DNA from: Limisoma sp963601185
Lineage (GTDB): Bacteria; Bacteroidota; Bacteroidia; Bacteroidales; Muribaculaceae
Direction: 5' to 3'
Length of the DNA stretch: 64,000 nucleotides
NCBI GenBank assembly: GCA_963601185.1
Contig: CAVCEE010000008.1
Span: 1-64,000, forward strand
Part shown: piece after piece, positions 17,201 through 25,996 of the stretch
Layout: every line of letters starts with the position of its first letter
How positions within the stretch are numbered: the first letter of the stretch is position 1
Made by a program: the position numbers and the translations under genes
Notes under the pieces: model-generated
Told to the model about the DNA's origin: nothing
The model's input: only the letters and a program-made list of their open reading frames with translations
Databases searched by the model: none

Positions 17201-17491
17201 TTAAATATTGCTATAAAAATCTATAGTTTCACCTTCGGCTACCTTGACATAGGCTTTCTTGAAAGCAGCTGTCTTGCCGCGCTGAAGACCTGTCTTTGTG
17301 TAGCGTTGCTTTCTTTTGCCATCGTAGTTTGCAGTGTTGACTGAAACCACTTTGACGCCGTACAGACTCTGAACGAGTTTCTTTATTTGCTCCTTGTTGG
17401 CATCAGGAGATACGCGAAATGTGTAGCGGTTCAGCTTCTCGCTAGTCGCTGTCGCCTTTTCAGTAACAATCGGTTTGATCATTATTTCCAT
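17201..17491 (-). CDS. rplW: 50S ribosomal protein L23
   Basis: Docking site at the tunnel exit for trigger factor and SRP. The 96 residues start MEIMIKPIVTEKATATSEKL and contain YTFRVSPDANKEQIKKLVQS and the basic loop KRKQRYTKTGLQRGKTAAF. It follows rplD after 19 nt and precedes rplB. Confidence 0.95.
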   Translation of the reverse strand: MEIMIKPIVTEKATATSEKLNRYTFRVSPDANKEQIKKLVQSLYGVKVVSVNTANYDGKRKQRYTKTGLQRGKTAAFKKAYVKVAEGETIDFYSNI

Positions 17492-17510
17492 TTTTTATTC
17501 CTCCTTACTT

Positions 17511-18131
17511 TTAAAATTCGTTAATCACTGCTACGCTGCTCTCGCTCAAAACCAATGAACGGTTGTTCATAATTTTGTATGTGTTTAAGCTCGAAGCAGT
17601 TACAATTTCCACATTGGGCAAATTACGAGCTGACAAATATACATTTTTATTTTGGTCTGATAAAACCATAACTGCCTTTTTATCGGCTACTTGTATATTT
17701 TTAGCAAACTTTACGAATTCTTTAGTTTTCGGTGTCTCGAAGTTGAAATCTTCAACCACGATGATAGCGTTGTCCTGAGCCTTTACAGACAATGCTGACT
17801 TGCGAGCCAATTGCTTAACTTTCTTGTTGAGCTTGAACTCATAAGTGCGTGGACGAGGACCGAAAACGCGACCACCGCCGACGAGTACCGGAGAGTTGAT
17901 GTCACCGATACGCGAACCGCCGCCGCCTTTCTGCTTGTGGAGTTTACGGGTTGAACCGGAAACTTCGCTTCTTTCCTTCGATTTGTGAGTGCCTTGACGC
18001 TGGTTAGCAAGATATTGCTTAACGTCAAGATATACAGCGTGCTCGTTTGGCTCGATAGCGAATACGCTATCGTTGAGCGTTACTTTGCGGCCTGTATCTT
18101 TTCCTTCGATGTTATATACTGCAACTTCCAT
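17511..18131 (-). CDS. rplD: 50S ribosomal protein L4
   Basis: Tunnel-lining protein; in E. coli it also represses the S10 operon. The 206 residues show the long loop with QRQGTHKSKERSEVSGSTRK and KGGGGSRIGD, followed by the Rossmann-like body and a C-terminal helix. The ATG overlaps the rplC stop by one base (TAATG), suggesting coupled translation. Normal length. Confidence 0.96.
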   Translation of the reverse strand: MEVAVYNIEGKDTGRKVTLNDSVFAIEPNEHAVYLDVKQYLANQRQGTHKSKERSEVSGSTRKLHKQKGGGGSRIGDINSPVLVGGGRVFGPRPRTYEFKLNKKVKQLARKSALSVKAQDNAIIVVEDFNFETPKTKEFVKFAKNIQVADKKAVMVLSDQNKNVYLSARNLPNVEIVTASSLNTYKIMNNRSLVLSESSVAVINEF

Positions 18132-18748
18132 TATTTCTCAATTAAAACGATTGAACCTTTTGCTCCTGGAACAGAACCCTTGATCATCAAAACATTGTGT
18201 TCCGGGATAACTTTTACCACCTTAAGATTTTGGACTGTCACACGCTCGTTGCCTGTCTGACCTGCCATACGCATTCCCTTGAATACCTTTGCCGGGTAAG
18301 AACATGCACCGATTGAACCCGGAGCACGGAGACGGTTGTGCTGACCGTGAGTTGTCTGTCCTACACCACCGAAGCCGTGACGTTTTACAACACCTTGGAA
18401 ACCCTTACCTTTTGAGGTGCCGATTACATCGACAAACTCAGCGCCCTCGAAGAGTGCTACGGTAATTTCGTCGCCCAATTTGTAGCTTTCATCAAAACCT
18501 TTGAACTCGGCCAAGTGGCGCTTGTTGGCTACTCCTGCTTTCTTGAAGTGACCCTGGAGAGGTTTTGTAGTGTGCTTCTCTTTGTTGTCTTCGAAGCCGA
18601 GCTGCAATGCCTCATAGCCGTCTTTCTCCAATGTCTTTACCTGAGTAACTACACAAGGACCTACTTCGATAACAGTGCACGGTACGTTCTTACCGTCGGC
18701 ACTGAATACGGATGTCATTCCGATTTTCTTTCCTAATAATCCTGGCAT
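18131..18748 (-). CDS. rplC: 50S ribosomal protein L3
   Basis: Early assembly protein whose extension reaches the peptidyl-transferase centre. The 205 residues start MPGLLGKKIGMTSVFSADGK and carry KGKGFQGVVKRHGFGG and the conserved GSIGACSYPAKVFKGMRMAG. It lies 43 nt downstream of rpsJ and overlaps rplD by one base. Confidence 0.96.
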   Translation of the reverse strand: MPGLLGKKIGMTSVFSADGKNVPCTVIEVGPCVVTQVKTLEKDGYEALQLGFEDNKEKHTTKPLQGHFKKAGVANKRHLAEFKGFDESYKLGDEITVALFEGAEFVDVIGTSKGKGFQGVVKRHGFGGVGQTTHGQHNRLRAPGSIGACSYPAKVFKGMRMAGQTGNERVTVQNLKVVKVIPEHNVLMIKGSVPGAKGSIVLIEK

Positions 18749-18791
18749 TTCTCTAATTTTTTAAATGTTTCAAATTCTTTTGTTTACTTAC

Positions 18792-19097
18792 TTACGCCTT
18801 GATTTCTACATCAACACCGCTTGGCAATTCGAGCTTCATCAATGCGTCGATAGTCTTTGCTGTCGAGCTGTAGATGTCGATCAAACGTTTGAACGATGAG
18901 AGTTGGAATTGCTCGCGCGATTTCTTGTTAACGAAAGTCGAGCGGTTGACAGTGAAAATTCTCTTGTGAGTTGGCAATGGAATTGGTCCGCTGACCACTG
19001 CGCCTGTTGCCTTCACTGTCTTTACAATCTTCTCAGCTGACTTGTCAACCAAGTTGTGATCGTAAGATTTTAATTTGATTCTGATTTTTTGGCTCAT
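18792..19097 (-). CDS. rpsJ: 30S ribosomal protein S10
   Basis: Head protein of the 30S subunit, also the NusE transcription antitermination factor. The 101 residues start MSQKIRIKLKSYDHNLVDKS and contain GPIPLPTHKRIFTVNRSTFV and the C-terminal LPSGVDVEIKA. It comes directly after fusA (14-nt gap): there is no tuf gene between them, so the str and S10 clusters are joined, as is usual in Bacteroidota. Confidence 0.96.
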   Translation of the reverse strand: MSQKIRIKLKSYDHNLVDKSAEKIVKTVKATGAVVSGPIPLPTHKRIFTVNRSTFVNKKSREQFQLSSFKRLIDIYSSTAKTIDALMKLELPSGVDVEIKA

Positions 19098-19111
19098 ATT
19101 TTTAGTTATTA

Positions 19112-21238
19112 TTATTTCAACAAATCTGTTCTACCTTGACACTCTTCAAGCACACCCTTGGCGATTGAGGCGCTTACCTCTGCATAGTGGCTGAACGACA
19201 TTGTGGAAGTGGCACGACCTGAAGTGATGGTACGCAATGCTGTAACGTAGCCAAACATTTCTGCCAACGGAGCCTTTGCCTTCACGATGCGGGCACCGCT
19301 GCGGCTTGTCTCCATACCTTCTACCTGACCGCGACGCTTGTTCAAGTCGCTGATCACGTCACCCATGCTCTCCTCTGGAGTTACAACCTCAATCTTCATG
19401 ATTGGCTCAAGAAGAACTGGACCGGCCTTCTCAGACGCTTTCTTGAATGCCTGGATTGCACAGAGTTCGAATGAAAGTTGGTCAGAGTCCACTGGGTGGA
19501 ACGAACCGTCGAGCAAGGTAACCTTGAGTTGCTCTACCGGGAAGCCTGCGAGCACACCGTTCTTCATTGCTGTAGTGAAACCTTTCTGTACAGAAGGGAT
19601 AAATTCCTTAGGAATGTTACCACCTTTCACTTCATCAACGAATTGGAGGTTACCCTCAAAGCCTTCTTCTACTGGCTCAACGCGTACGATGATGTCGGCG
19701 AACTTACCGCGACCACCAGTCTGCTTCTTGAACACTTCACGGAGTTCAACTGGCTTAGTGATTGCTTCCTTGTATGTTACTTGCGGACGACCTTGGTTAC
19801 ATTCTACCTTAAACTCACGACGCAGACGGTCGATGATGATGTCGAGGTGAAGCTCACCCATACCGCTGATGACTGTTTGACCTGTCTCCTCGTTGGTCTC
19901 AACACGGAATGTTGGGTCCTCTTCAGCAAGCTTCTGCAAGCCAACGCCGAGTTTGTCGAGGTCTTTCTGAGTCTTTGGCTCTACTGCGATACCGATCACT
20001 GGATCCGGGAACTCCATTGCCTCAAGGGTAATTGGATGTGCCTCGTCGCAGAGTGTGTCACCTGTACGGATATCCTTGAAACCTACACCGGCACCGATAT
20101 CACCGCAGCCGATAGTTTCTTTCGGGTTCTGTTTGTTTGAGTGCATCTGGAACAGACGGCTGATACGCTCTTTCTTGCGTGAACGAGTGTTGAACACGTA
20201 GCTACCAGCGTCAATCTGACCTGAATAAACACGGAAGAAGCAGAGACGACCTACGTATGGGTCTGTTGCAATCTTGAATGCCAATGCACACATCGGATCT
20301 TCGAAGATAGGACGGCGGATTTCTTCCTTTTCAGGATCATCCGGGTTCTTACCGATGATTTCGCCTGAGTCCTCAGGGCTTGGCAAGAATGCACAAACAT
20401 CGTCGAGCAAGCACTGAACGCCTTTGTTCTTGAACGAAGAACCGCAAATCATAGGAACGATTTCCATTGCCAATGTAGCCTTGCGGATTACGCGGCGGAT
20501 TTCGTCTTCAGTGATTGTCGAAGGATCGTCGAAATATTTTGTCATGAAGTCATCGTCGTATTCGGCGATAGTCTCAAGCATCTTGTCGCGCATCGACTCG
20601 CACTCGTCTTTCAACGATGCAGGGATTTCTTCCTTGCTGTACTCGGCACCCATTGTCTCGTCGTGCCAGAAGTATGCCTGCATTGTAATCAAGTCAACTA
20701 CGCCCTTAAATGTCTCCTCTGCACCGATTGGCACCTGGATGGCAACTGGGTTAGAACCGAGCACCTCGCGTACTTGGCGTACAACCTCGAAGAAGTTTGC
20801 ACCCGAACGGTCCATCTTGTTGACATAACCGATACGTGGCACGTTATATTTGTCTGCCTGACGCCATACCGTCTCAGACTGTGGCTCAACACCACCTACG
20901 GCGCAGAATGTTGCAACAGCACCGTCGAGCACGCGGAGCGAACGTTCAACCTCTACAGTGAAGTCAACGTGTCCCGGAGTGTCAATCAAGTTGATTTTGT
21001 ACTTCTTGCCTTCGTAGTTCCAGAAGGTTGTTGTTGCTGCAGAAGTAATTGTGATACCACGCTCCTGCTCTTGCTCCATCCAGTCCATGGTTGCTGCACC
21101 ATCGTGCACCTCACCAATCTTGTGAGTCAAACCAGTGTAGAACAAGATACGTTCCGATGTTGTAGTCTTACCGGCATCGATGTGGGCCATGATACCGATA
21201 TTTCTCGTCAGATTAAGTTTTTCGTCTATGTTAGCCAT
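19112..21238 (-). CDS. fusA: translation elongation factor G
   Basis: GTPase that drives translocation of tRNA and mRNA on the ribosome and helps recycling. The 708 residues have the G motifs AHIDAGKTTT (about 18-27), switch RGITI, DTPGHVDF and NKMDR. Domains II to V follow in order (for example GMGELHLDIIIDRLRREF in domain III). The complete motifs and location between rpsG and rpsJ make this the housekeeping EF-G rather than an accessory EF-G2. Codon choice is similar to its ribosomal neighbours. Confidence 0.96.
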   Translation of the reverse strand: MANIDEKLNLTRNIGIMAHIDAGKTTTSERILFYTGLTHKIGEVHDGAATMDWMEQEQERGITITSAATTTFWNYEGKKYKINLIDTPGHVDFTVEVERSLRVLDGAVATFCAVGGVEPQSETVWRQADKYNVPRIGYVNKMDRSGANFFEVVRQVREVLGSNPVAIQVPIGAEETFKGVVDLITMQAYFWHDETMGAEYSKEEIPASLKDECESMRDKMLETIAEYDDDFMTKYFDDPSTITEDEIRRVIRKATLAMEIVPMICGSSFKNKGVQCLLDDVCAFLPSPEDSGEIIGKNPDDPEKEEIRRPIFEDPMCALAFKIATDPYVGRLCFFRVYSGQIDAGSYVFNTRSRKKERISRLFQMHSNKQNPKETIGCGDIGAGVGFKDIRTGDTLCDEAHPITLEAMEFPDPVIGIAVEPKTQKDLDKLGVGLQKLAEEDPTFRVETNEETGQTVISGMGELHLDIIIDRLRREFKVECNQGRPQVTYKEAITKPVELREVFKKQTGGRGKFADIIVRVEPVEEGFEGNLQFVDEVKGGNIPKEFIPSVQKGFTTAMKNGVLAGFPVEQLKVTLLDGSFHPVDSDQLSFELCAIQAFKKASEKAGPVLLEPIMKIEVVTPEESMGDVISDLNKRRGQVEGMETSRSGARIVKAKAPLAEMFGYVTALRTITSGRATSTMSFSHYAEVSASIAKGVLEECQGRTDLLK

Positions 21239-21257
21239 TGTTGTTTATTTGGTCAAA

Positions 21258-21734
21258 TTAAAATCTAAAATGTGCGAACGCACGGTTAGCCTCAGCCATG
21301 CGGTGCATATCCTCTTTACGTTTGAATGCGCCACCCTGCTCATTGAATGCGTCGACGATTTCAGCGGCGAGTTTGTCGCTCATAGTCTTTCCGCCACGCT
21401 TGCGAGCAAAGATGATTAGATTTTTCATTGAAATAGACTCCTTACGGTCCGGACGGATCTCTGTAGGAACTTGGAAGGTTGCACCACCTACACGGCGTGA
21501 CTTAACCTCTACTTGTGGTGTGATATTTTCGAGCGCTGCTTTCCAGATTTCGAGCGCTGTTTTCTCTTCGTTTGGCAATTTCGACTTCACAGTCTCCAAT
21601 GCGCTATAGAATATTGTGTATGCAGTGTTTTTCTTACCGTCATACATCAAGTGATTCACAAATTTAGTTACTCTTGTGTCTCCGAATTTTGGATCCGGCA
21701 AGATAATTCTTTTTTTAGGTTTTGCCTTTCTCAT
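21258..21734 (-). CDS. rpsG: 30S ribosomal protein S7
   Basis: Nucleates assembly of the 30S head; in E. coli it represses the str operon by binding the rpsL-rpsG intercistronic RNA. The 158 residues start MRKAKPKKRIILPDPKFGDT and contain ENITPQVEVKSRRVGGATFQ and KRKEDMHRMAEANRAFAHFR. It lies 19 nt upstream of fusA and has a 148-nt leader that may be the regulatory target. Confidence 0.96.
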   Translation of the reverse strand: MRKAKPKKRIILPDPKFGDTRVTKFVNHLMYDGKKNTAYTIFYSALETVKSKLPNEEKTALEIWKAALENITPQVEVKSRRVGGATFQVPTEIRPDRKESISMKNLIIFARKRGGKTMSDKLAAEIVDAFNEQGGAFKRKEDMHRMAEANRAFAHFRF

Positions 21735-21882
21735 TTTTCTAATAAATTCGTTTTTGTTCGTTTGGTTGCTCTTTGCATCTTCAACAAGCGCACTCTTGCG
21801 CTGTTTACTCCGCCGAATAATCCAATAAACAAAAAACTCGTTTTATCGACTAGTTTTGTTTATCTCGTGTGCTATTTAGAAA
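21735..21882 (-). other. rpsL-rpsG intercistronic leader, possible S7 target
   Basis: A gap of 148 nt, the longest inside the ribosomal locus. Minus-strand RNA can form AGCGCA-AGAG-TGCGCT and a second stem pairing AAAAC..TCG with CGA.GTTTT. S7 autoregulation through this very junction is established in E. coli; here the role is inferred from position and the visible stems. No open frame of note. Confidence 0.4.
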
Positions 21883-22272
21883 TTACTTCTTAGCTGCACC
21901 TGCTTTAGGACGCTTTGCTCCGTATTTTGAGCGACGCTGTGTACGACCTGCTACACCGGCTGTATCCAATGTACCGCGAACGATGTGATAACGTACACCT
22001 GGAAGGTCTTTCACACGACCACCGCGAACCATCACGATTGAGTGCTCTTGCAAGTTGTGGCCTTCACCTGGAATGTAGGAGTTAACCTCTTTACCGTTTG
22101 TCAATCTCACACGCGCTACTTTACGCATAGCCGAGTTAGGCTTCTTAGGAGTAGTTGTGTAGACACGAACGCAAACGCCGCGGCGTTGTGGACAGCTGTC
22201 CAATGCCGGAGACTTGCTCTTGTCTTTCAAAACTACGCGCCCTCTTCTTACCAATTGTTGAATTGTTGGCAT
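21883..22272 (-). CDS. rpsL: 30S ribosomal protein S12
   Basis: Decoding-centre protein; point changes here give streptomycin resistance elsewhere. The 129 residues start MPTIQQLVRRGRVVLKDKSK and hold the conserved loop with TTPKKPNSAMRKVARVRLTN and GEGHNLQEHSIVMVRGGRVK. Both streptomycin-relevant lysines (TPKKPNS; VKDLPG) are wild type. It is the first gene of the operon, with a leader of about 135 nt. Confidence 0.96.
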   Translation of the reverse strand: MPTIQQLVRRGRVVLKDKSKSPALDSCPQRRGVCVRVYTTTPKKPNSAMRKVARVRLTNGKEVNSYIPGEGHNLQEHSIVMVRGGRVKDLPGVRYHIVRGTLDTAGVAGRTQRRSKYGAKRPKAGAAKK

Positions 22273-22411
22273 TTCGTTTTTTAATTTTTTATTACTGTTA
22301 ATTAATCTCTTTATCTCTTTTTGGCTTCCGAGAGCACCTCGCGCCGACTTTACACACTAATAATTAAGCATTTACGCAAAATCAGACGCTTTTTTCACTC
22401 GAAAAGCGATG

Positions 22412-22443
22412 CAAAGTTACTCACTAATTTGCTAACTGCCAAA
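22412..22443 (-). promoter_or_regulatory. promoter of the ribosomal protein operon
   Basis: Minus-strand -33 TTTG (22443-22440), 20 nt of spacer, and -7 TAACTTTG followed by C (22419-22412). This is a full match to the Bacteroidota primary-sigma consensus. The start would be near 22407, about 135 nt before rpsL, leaving room for a regulatory leader. Confidence 0.8.
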
Positions 22444-22588
22444 TGATTTTGCCCCATTTTCAGCCCTCCACAAGGCTCTCAGCCGCGCTTTGCCCATTTT
22501 AAGGGGCTTTTTATATTGAATTTAATTATTTTTAACCATTTCGCTACATTGTTTAACTGTCGCATTCTGCCGTTACGGCAATTTTTCG
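22444..22588. other. rest of the divergent rpsL / glmU-like intergenic region
   Basis: The gap between rpsL and the plus-strand gene at 22621 is 348 nt. It contains the ribosomal operon promoter at 22412-22443 and a poorer plus-strand box at 22589-22596. I see no gene in the remainder, which is AT-rich. Confidence 0.5.
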
Positions 22589-22596
22589 TAATTTCG
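22589..22596 (+). promoter_or_regulatory. possible -7 box of the glmU-like gene
   Basis: TAATTTCG differs by one base from TAnnTTTG and lies 24 nt upstream of the ATG. No good -33 element was found. A similar TAACTTCG lies before the LolD-like gene, so the variant may be real. Confidence 0.35.
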
Positions 22597-22620
22597 CACC
22601 GTAACATTAACGATAATCTT

Positions 22621-23817
22621 ATGGCAAACATCATCCTTTTTGACAATCAGGACATCTGGGTGGACATCCTGCCCATGACATATACCCGCCCCCTCGCCGA
22701 CATTCGAGTGGGCATCCTCACCATCCGCGAAAAGTGGCAGCGTTATTTCCCCGACGCAAGCATTTCCATCCTCACACGCCCTTACCTGTCGAAGAAATAC
22801 CCAACGGTCGAGGCGGAATGCCAACTGTTCATCGCTGGACACGTCTTTCCGAACAGGGAACTGGCGAACACCATTGCCGGCTTGCAGATTGGCGAGGCGC
22901 TGAAGGTTGGCGATGAACTGATTGCCTACTGCGGCACGAAGGACGCATTCGACAGTGAGAAGTTTGTAAAGGTGGTTGCCTACGACGGTGAAATCGACGG
23001 CATACATCTTCTTTACGACATCTTCCAGAAGAACGATGCGCAACTTAAGAGCGACTTCCGCCTAATCACTACTGGACGGCAGTCGCAACCAGTATCGGAC
23101 TCCTGCACGGTAATCGGTCCGCGCATGCTCGACGACGGACTGCCAACCATCTTCATTGAGGAGGGCGCAAGCGTGGAGGCCGCCATCCTCAACACTACCG
23201 CCGGACCTATATATATAGGAAAGGATGCCACTGTGATGGAGGGCACTTGCATCCGTGCTCCTTTCGCCGCTTGCGAACACGCTCAGGTGAATATGGGCAC
23301 GAAAATTTACGGTGCTACGACGCTGGGCCCGTTCTGTAAGGTCGGCGGCGAACTTAACAATGTGGTAATGATTGGCTACAGCAACAAGGCGCACGACGGC
23401 TTCCTCGGCAACGCGGTAATCGGCGAATGGTGCAACATCGGCGCCGGCACAAATGCATCGAACCTAAAGAACGACTATACGGAAATCAAACTCTGGAACT
23501 ACCGCACCCACCGCTTTATGCGCACCGGTCTGCAGTTCTGTGGCTTGATTATGGGCGACCACTCAAAGGCCGGCATCAACTGTATGTTCAACACGGCAAC
23601 AGTAGTCGGCGTAGGTGTCAACATCCACGGAGCGGGCTTTCCGCGCAATTTCGTGGCTTCGTTTCTCGAGGGTAGCGTGGCTGGCTATTCGGACGTGTCG
23701 GTCAACAAGTTTTTCGACACGGCGAAGCGTATGATGTCGCGCCGCGGCAAGGAATTGGGAGACGAGGACAAGGCGATTTTCGAATCAATCTACAATATCG
23801 CCGACAACTATAAGTAG
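22621..23817 (+). CDS. alternative GlmU-type sugar-1-phosphate nucleotidyltransferase/acetyltransferase
   Basis: Probably makes UDP-N-acetylglucosamine for wall and lipopolysaccharide, replacing the usual GlmU in Bacteroidota (the alternative GlmU family; assignment from recall). The 398 residues start MANIILFDNQDIWVDILPMT. The N-terminal half is an atypical nucleotidyltransferase-like domain with RPLADIRVGILTIREKW. The C-terminal half has left-handed beta-helix hexapeptide repeats (about 190-350; GNAVIGEWCNIGAGTNASNL). An upstream frame adds 35 residues, but the ATG at 22621 follows the promoter box and matches the family start. It ends 4 nt from the convergent antiporter gene. Confidence 0.8.
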   Translation: MANIILFDNQDIWVDILPMTYTRPLADIRVGILTIREKWQRYFPDASISILTRPYLSKKYPTVEAECQLFIAGHVFPNRELANTIAGLQIGEALKVGDELIAYCGTKDAFDSEKFVKVVAYDGEIDGIHLLYDIFQKNDAQLKSDFRLITTGRQSQPVSDSCTVIGPRMLDDGLPTIFIEEGASVEAAILNTTAGPIYIGKDATVMEGTCIRAPFAACEHAQVNMGTKIYGATTLGPFCKVGGELNNVVMIGYSNKAHDGFLGNAVIGEWCNIGAGTNASNLKNDYTEIKLWNYRTHRFMRTGLQFCGLIMGDHSKAGINCMFNTATVVGVGVNIHGAGFPRNFVASFLEGSVAGYSDVSVNKFFDTAKRMMSRRGKELGDEDKAIFESIYNIADNYK

Positions 23818-23821
23818 TCGG

Positions 23822-25903
23822 TTATTTCAGAGGTTGGGTGAATGCCGGTAGTTCGGCTGGCTCGCCGGCTTGGTCGGGATAGACGATGATTGCGCTGCAG
23901 TTATTGAAGTACTGCCCTACAATTTCAGGCAACTGCTGGAAGTCGGGGTTGTACGACACTGCACCGGGGCGCGATGCCACCACAATCAACAGATGGTCAT
24001 AGTTGACCGATGCCGACAGCAGAAGCAGGTCGGACATCGAGTCGAGTGTTTCATAGCGCACCTTGTCGTCATAACCCATACGGCGCACCAGCAGACTGAG
24101 GAACGGATGCGTCTGAGGATTGGCGTAGAACACAATCTGACATCCGAGAGTGCGTCCCACCTTTACCACGTGTCCCACCCACTTCGAGAACCCTGGCTCA
24201 TACTGCGCCTTTAGCGGCACTGCCACGATGATGCGGCGAAGTGTATTGAATGGCATAAGCATCCTCACGAACACAACCTCACGATGGAGTCGGTTCAGAA
24301 ATTCTTCCATATACGGACCTTCAAAGGTGTCGGCGGTGATGAGACGGCGGTGCATGCCCAAGATTACGGTCGTAGACTCTTGTTCCTTTGCCGTATGCAC
24401 CACTCCGGTAGCCACGTTTGCACTATAGCGGCTCACCGTCTTTAGCATCAGACCTGCACCCATGGCTGTCTGCGCTGCATTCTGAAGGAGTCGCTTGCCG
24501 CTCTGTGCGCTGCGTGCGGTGTTGCGATTGTCGCTGTCGGTAACCACATTGAGTGCAACCACGTTGTCTGCCGTTTTACGGTCGCGCAACAGCACCGACA
24601 GCCCAACAAGGCTTTCAAGAGTCGAGGCATTGGCCACGCTGACGAGTATGCGTTCGCCTTCGACTTCTTCCGGCTCTGACGTTTCCATCTCGCTCAACGC
24701 CATCTTGCGTGCGGCGCGCTCAGTGACGATACTGCTGACTATGCAGGTGACCAGTATCAGCGCAATGGCACCGTTGAGCACCTCATCGTTGAGCAGACGA
24801 CTGCCATCGGGGAGGATTATGCCGTATCCCACAAGCGCAACGGCAAGTGTCGCCGCGGCACGCGATGTCGAGAGTCCGTACATCAGGCTGCGCTCGGTTT
24901 TTGTCATACGGCAGAGTTTCTGCGTGAGCCATGCGGTAATCCATTTGGTCACGATTGCCATCACAACCATTACTGCAAGGAGTTCGATGGCGGTCCATCC
25001 GCCGAAAAACACACGGAGATTTATCATCATGCCCACCCCGATAAGGAAGAATGGTATGAACAGGGCATTGCCCACAAATTCGAGGTTGTGCATCAGCGTC
25101 GACACACTCGGCACAAGTCGGTTGAGCACCAACCCGGCGAGGAATGCACCGAGGATGCCTTCCATACCCACGATTTTCATCAGCGCTGCACTGAGAAACA
25201 TCATACCAAGCACGAAGATATATTGCAACACGGCGTTGTCGTAGCGGCGGAAGAACCACCGTCCGATGCGCGGGAACGTGACGATGACAAACACTGTGAG
25301 CAACGCCACCTTCACCACGAGCCACAACCATTCAATGCCACCGCTATCGGGATCTTTATAGAGTCCACCGAGGATGGCGAGCAGGAAGAGCGTCAGGCAG
25401 TCGGTCACGGCAGTCGCCCCTACGCTAACGCTAACGCTGCGTTGGCGCGCCACGCCGTAGCGGCTCACTATCGGGTAACTCACCAACGTGTGACTCGCAT
25501 ACATACTGGCAATCAGCAGTGCAGGAACTACAGCATAGCCGAGCAACGTCTGGTTGGCGACAAATCCGAGTGCCATAGGCACGATGAAGCCTAACAGACC
25601 GAACACCACCGCCTTGCCGCGGTTTTGCTTGAAGTCGTTCATGTCCATCTCCATACCGGCGAGAAACATAATATAGAGCAAGCCCACGTTGCCGAACAGT
25701 TGAAAACTGCTGTCGCGGACCACAATGTTCAATCCATGTTCACCGATAACCACACCGGCGAGAATCATACCGATGATGTGGGGTATGCGAAGTTTGCCGA
25801 AGACGATGGGCGCAAAAAGGATTATTCCCAACACGATGAAGAATATCCATGTGGGGTCCTGTACGGGGAAGTAACCCGATATGTTGCGCATCCATTCACT
25901 CAT
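23822..25903 (-). CDS. CPA2-family cation:proton antiporter with C-terminal UspA-like domain
   Basis: Inner-membrane exchanger of the KefB/NhaS type, likely moving Na+ or K+ against protons. The 693 residues have about 12-13 membrane helices in the first 430 residues, including LRIPHIIGMILAGVVIGEHG and GMEGILGAFLAGLVLNRLVP. The last 250 residues form a soluble universal-stress-like domain (ILVSVANASTLESLVGLSVL, ILGMHRRLI). The ATG at 25903 is used because the longer frame starts with TTG inside the -7 box. Substrate and regulation are unknown. A nearly leaderless promoter is present upstream. Confidence 0.82.
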   Translation of the reverse strand: MSEWMRNISGYFPVQDPTWIFFIVLGIILFAPIVFGKLRIPHIIGMILAGVVIGEHGLNIVVRDSSFQLFGNVGLLYIMFLAGMEMDMNDFKQNRGKAVVFGLLGFIVPMALGFVANQTLLGYAVVPALLIASMYASHTLVSYPIVSRYGVARQRSVSVSVGATAVTDCLTLFLLAILGGLYKDPDSGGIEWLWLVVKVALLTVFVIVTFPRIGRWFFRRYDNAVLQYIFVLGMMFLSAALMKIVGMEGILGAFLAGLVLNRLVPSVSTLMHNLEFVGNALFIPFFLIGVGMMINLRVFFGGWTAIELLAVMVVMAIVTKWITAWLTQKLCRMTKTERSLMYGLSTSRAAATLAVALVGYGIILPDGSRLLNDEVLNGAIALILVTCIVSSIVTERAARKMALSEMETSEPEEVEGERILVSVANASTLESLVGLSVLLRDRKTADNVVALNVVTDSDNRNTARSAQSGKRLLQNAAQTAMGAGLMLKTVSRYSANVATGVVHTAKEQESTTVILGMHRRLITADTFEGPYMEEFLNRLHREVVFVRMLMPFNTLRRIIVAVPLKAQYEPGFSKWVGHVVKVGRTLGCQIVFYANPQTHPFLSLLVRRMGYDDKVRYETLDSMSDLLLLSASVNYDHLLIVVASRPGAVSYNPDFQQLPEIVGQYFNNCSAIIVYPDQAGEPAELPAFTQPLK

Positions 25904-25912
25904 AATGTATAG

Positions 25913-25920
25913 CAAAATTA
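25913..25920 (-). promoter_or_regulatory. -7 box of the antiporter gene
   Basis: Minus-strand TAATTTTG followed by C, nine bases before the ATG. The predicted transcript would have a leader of only about 5 nt. No convincing -33 element at the usual distance. Confidence 0.5.
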
Positions 25921-25943
25921 ATCAATTTCTGTTACAATTATTA

Positions 25944-25973
25944 TTTGCCTTATATAAAAAAGTTATAAATTTG
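25944..25973 (+). promoter_or_regulatory. asd promoter
   Basis: -33 TTTG (25944-25947), 18-nt spacer, -7 TAAATTTG followed by C (25966-25973). Leader of about 19 nt to the asd ATG. It is divergent from, and close to, the antiporter box. Confidence 0.7.
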
Positions 25974-25996
25974 CGCTCTGTTAATATATAAGACAT

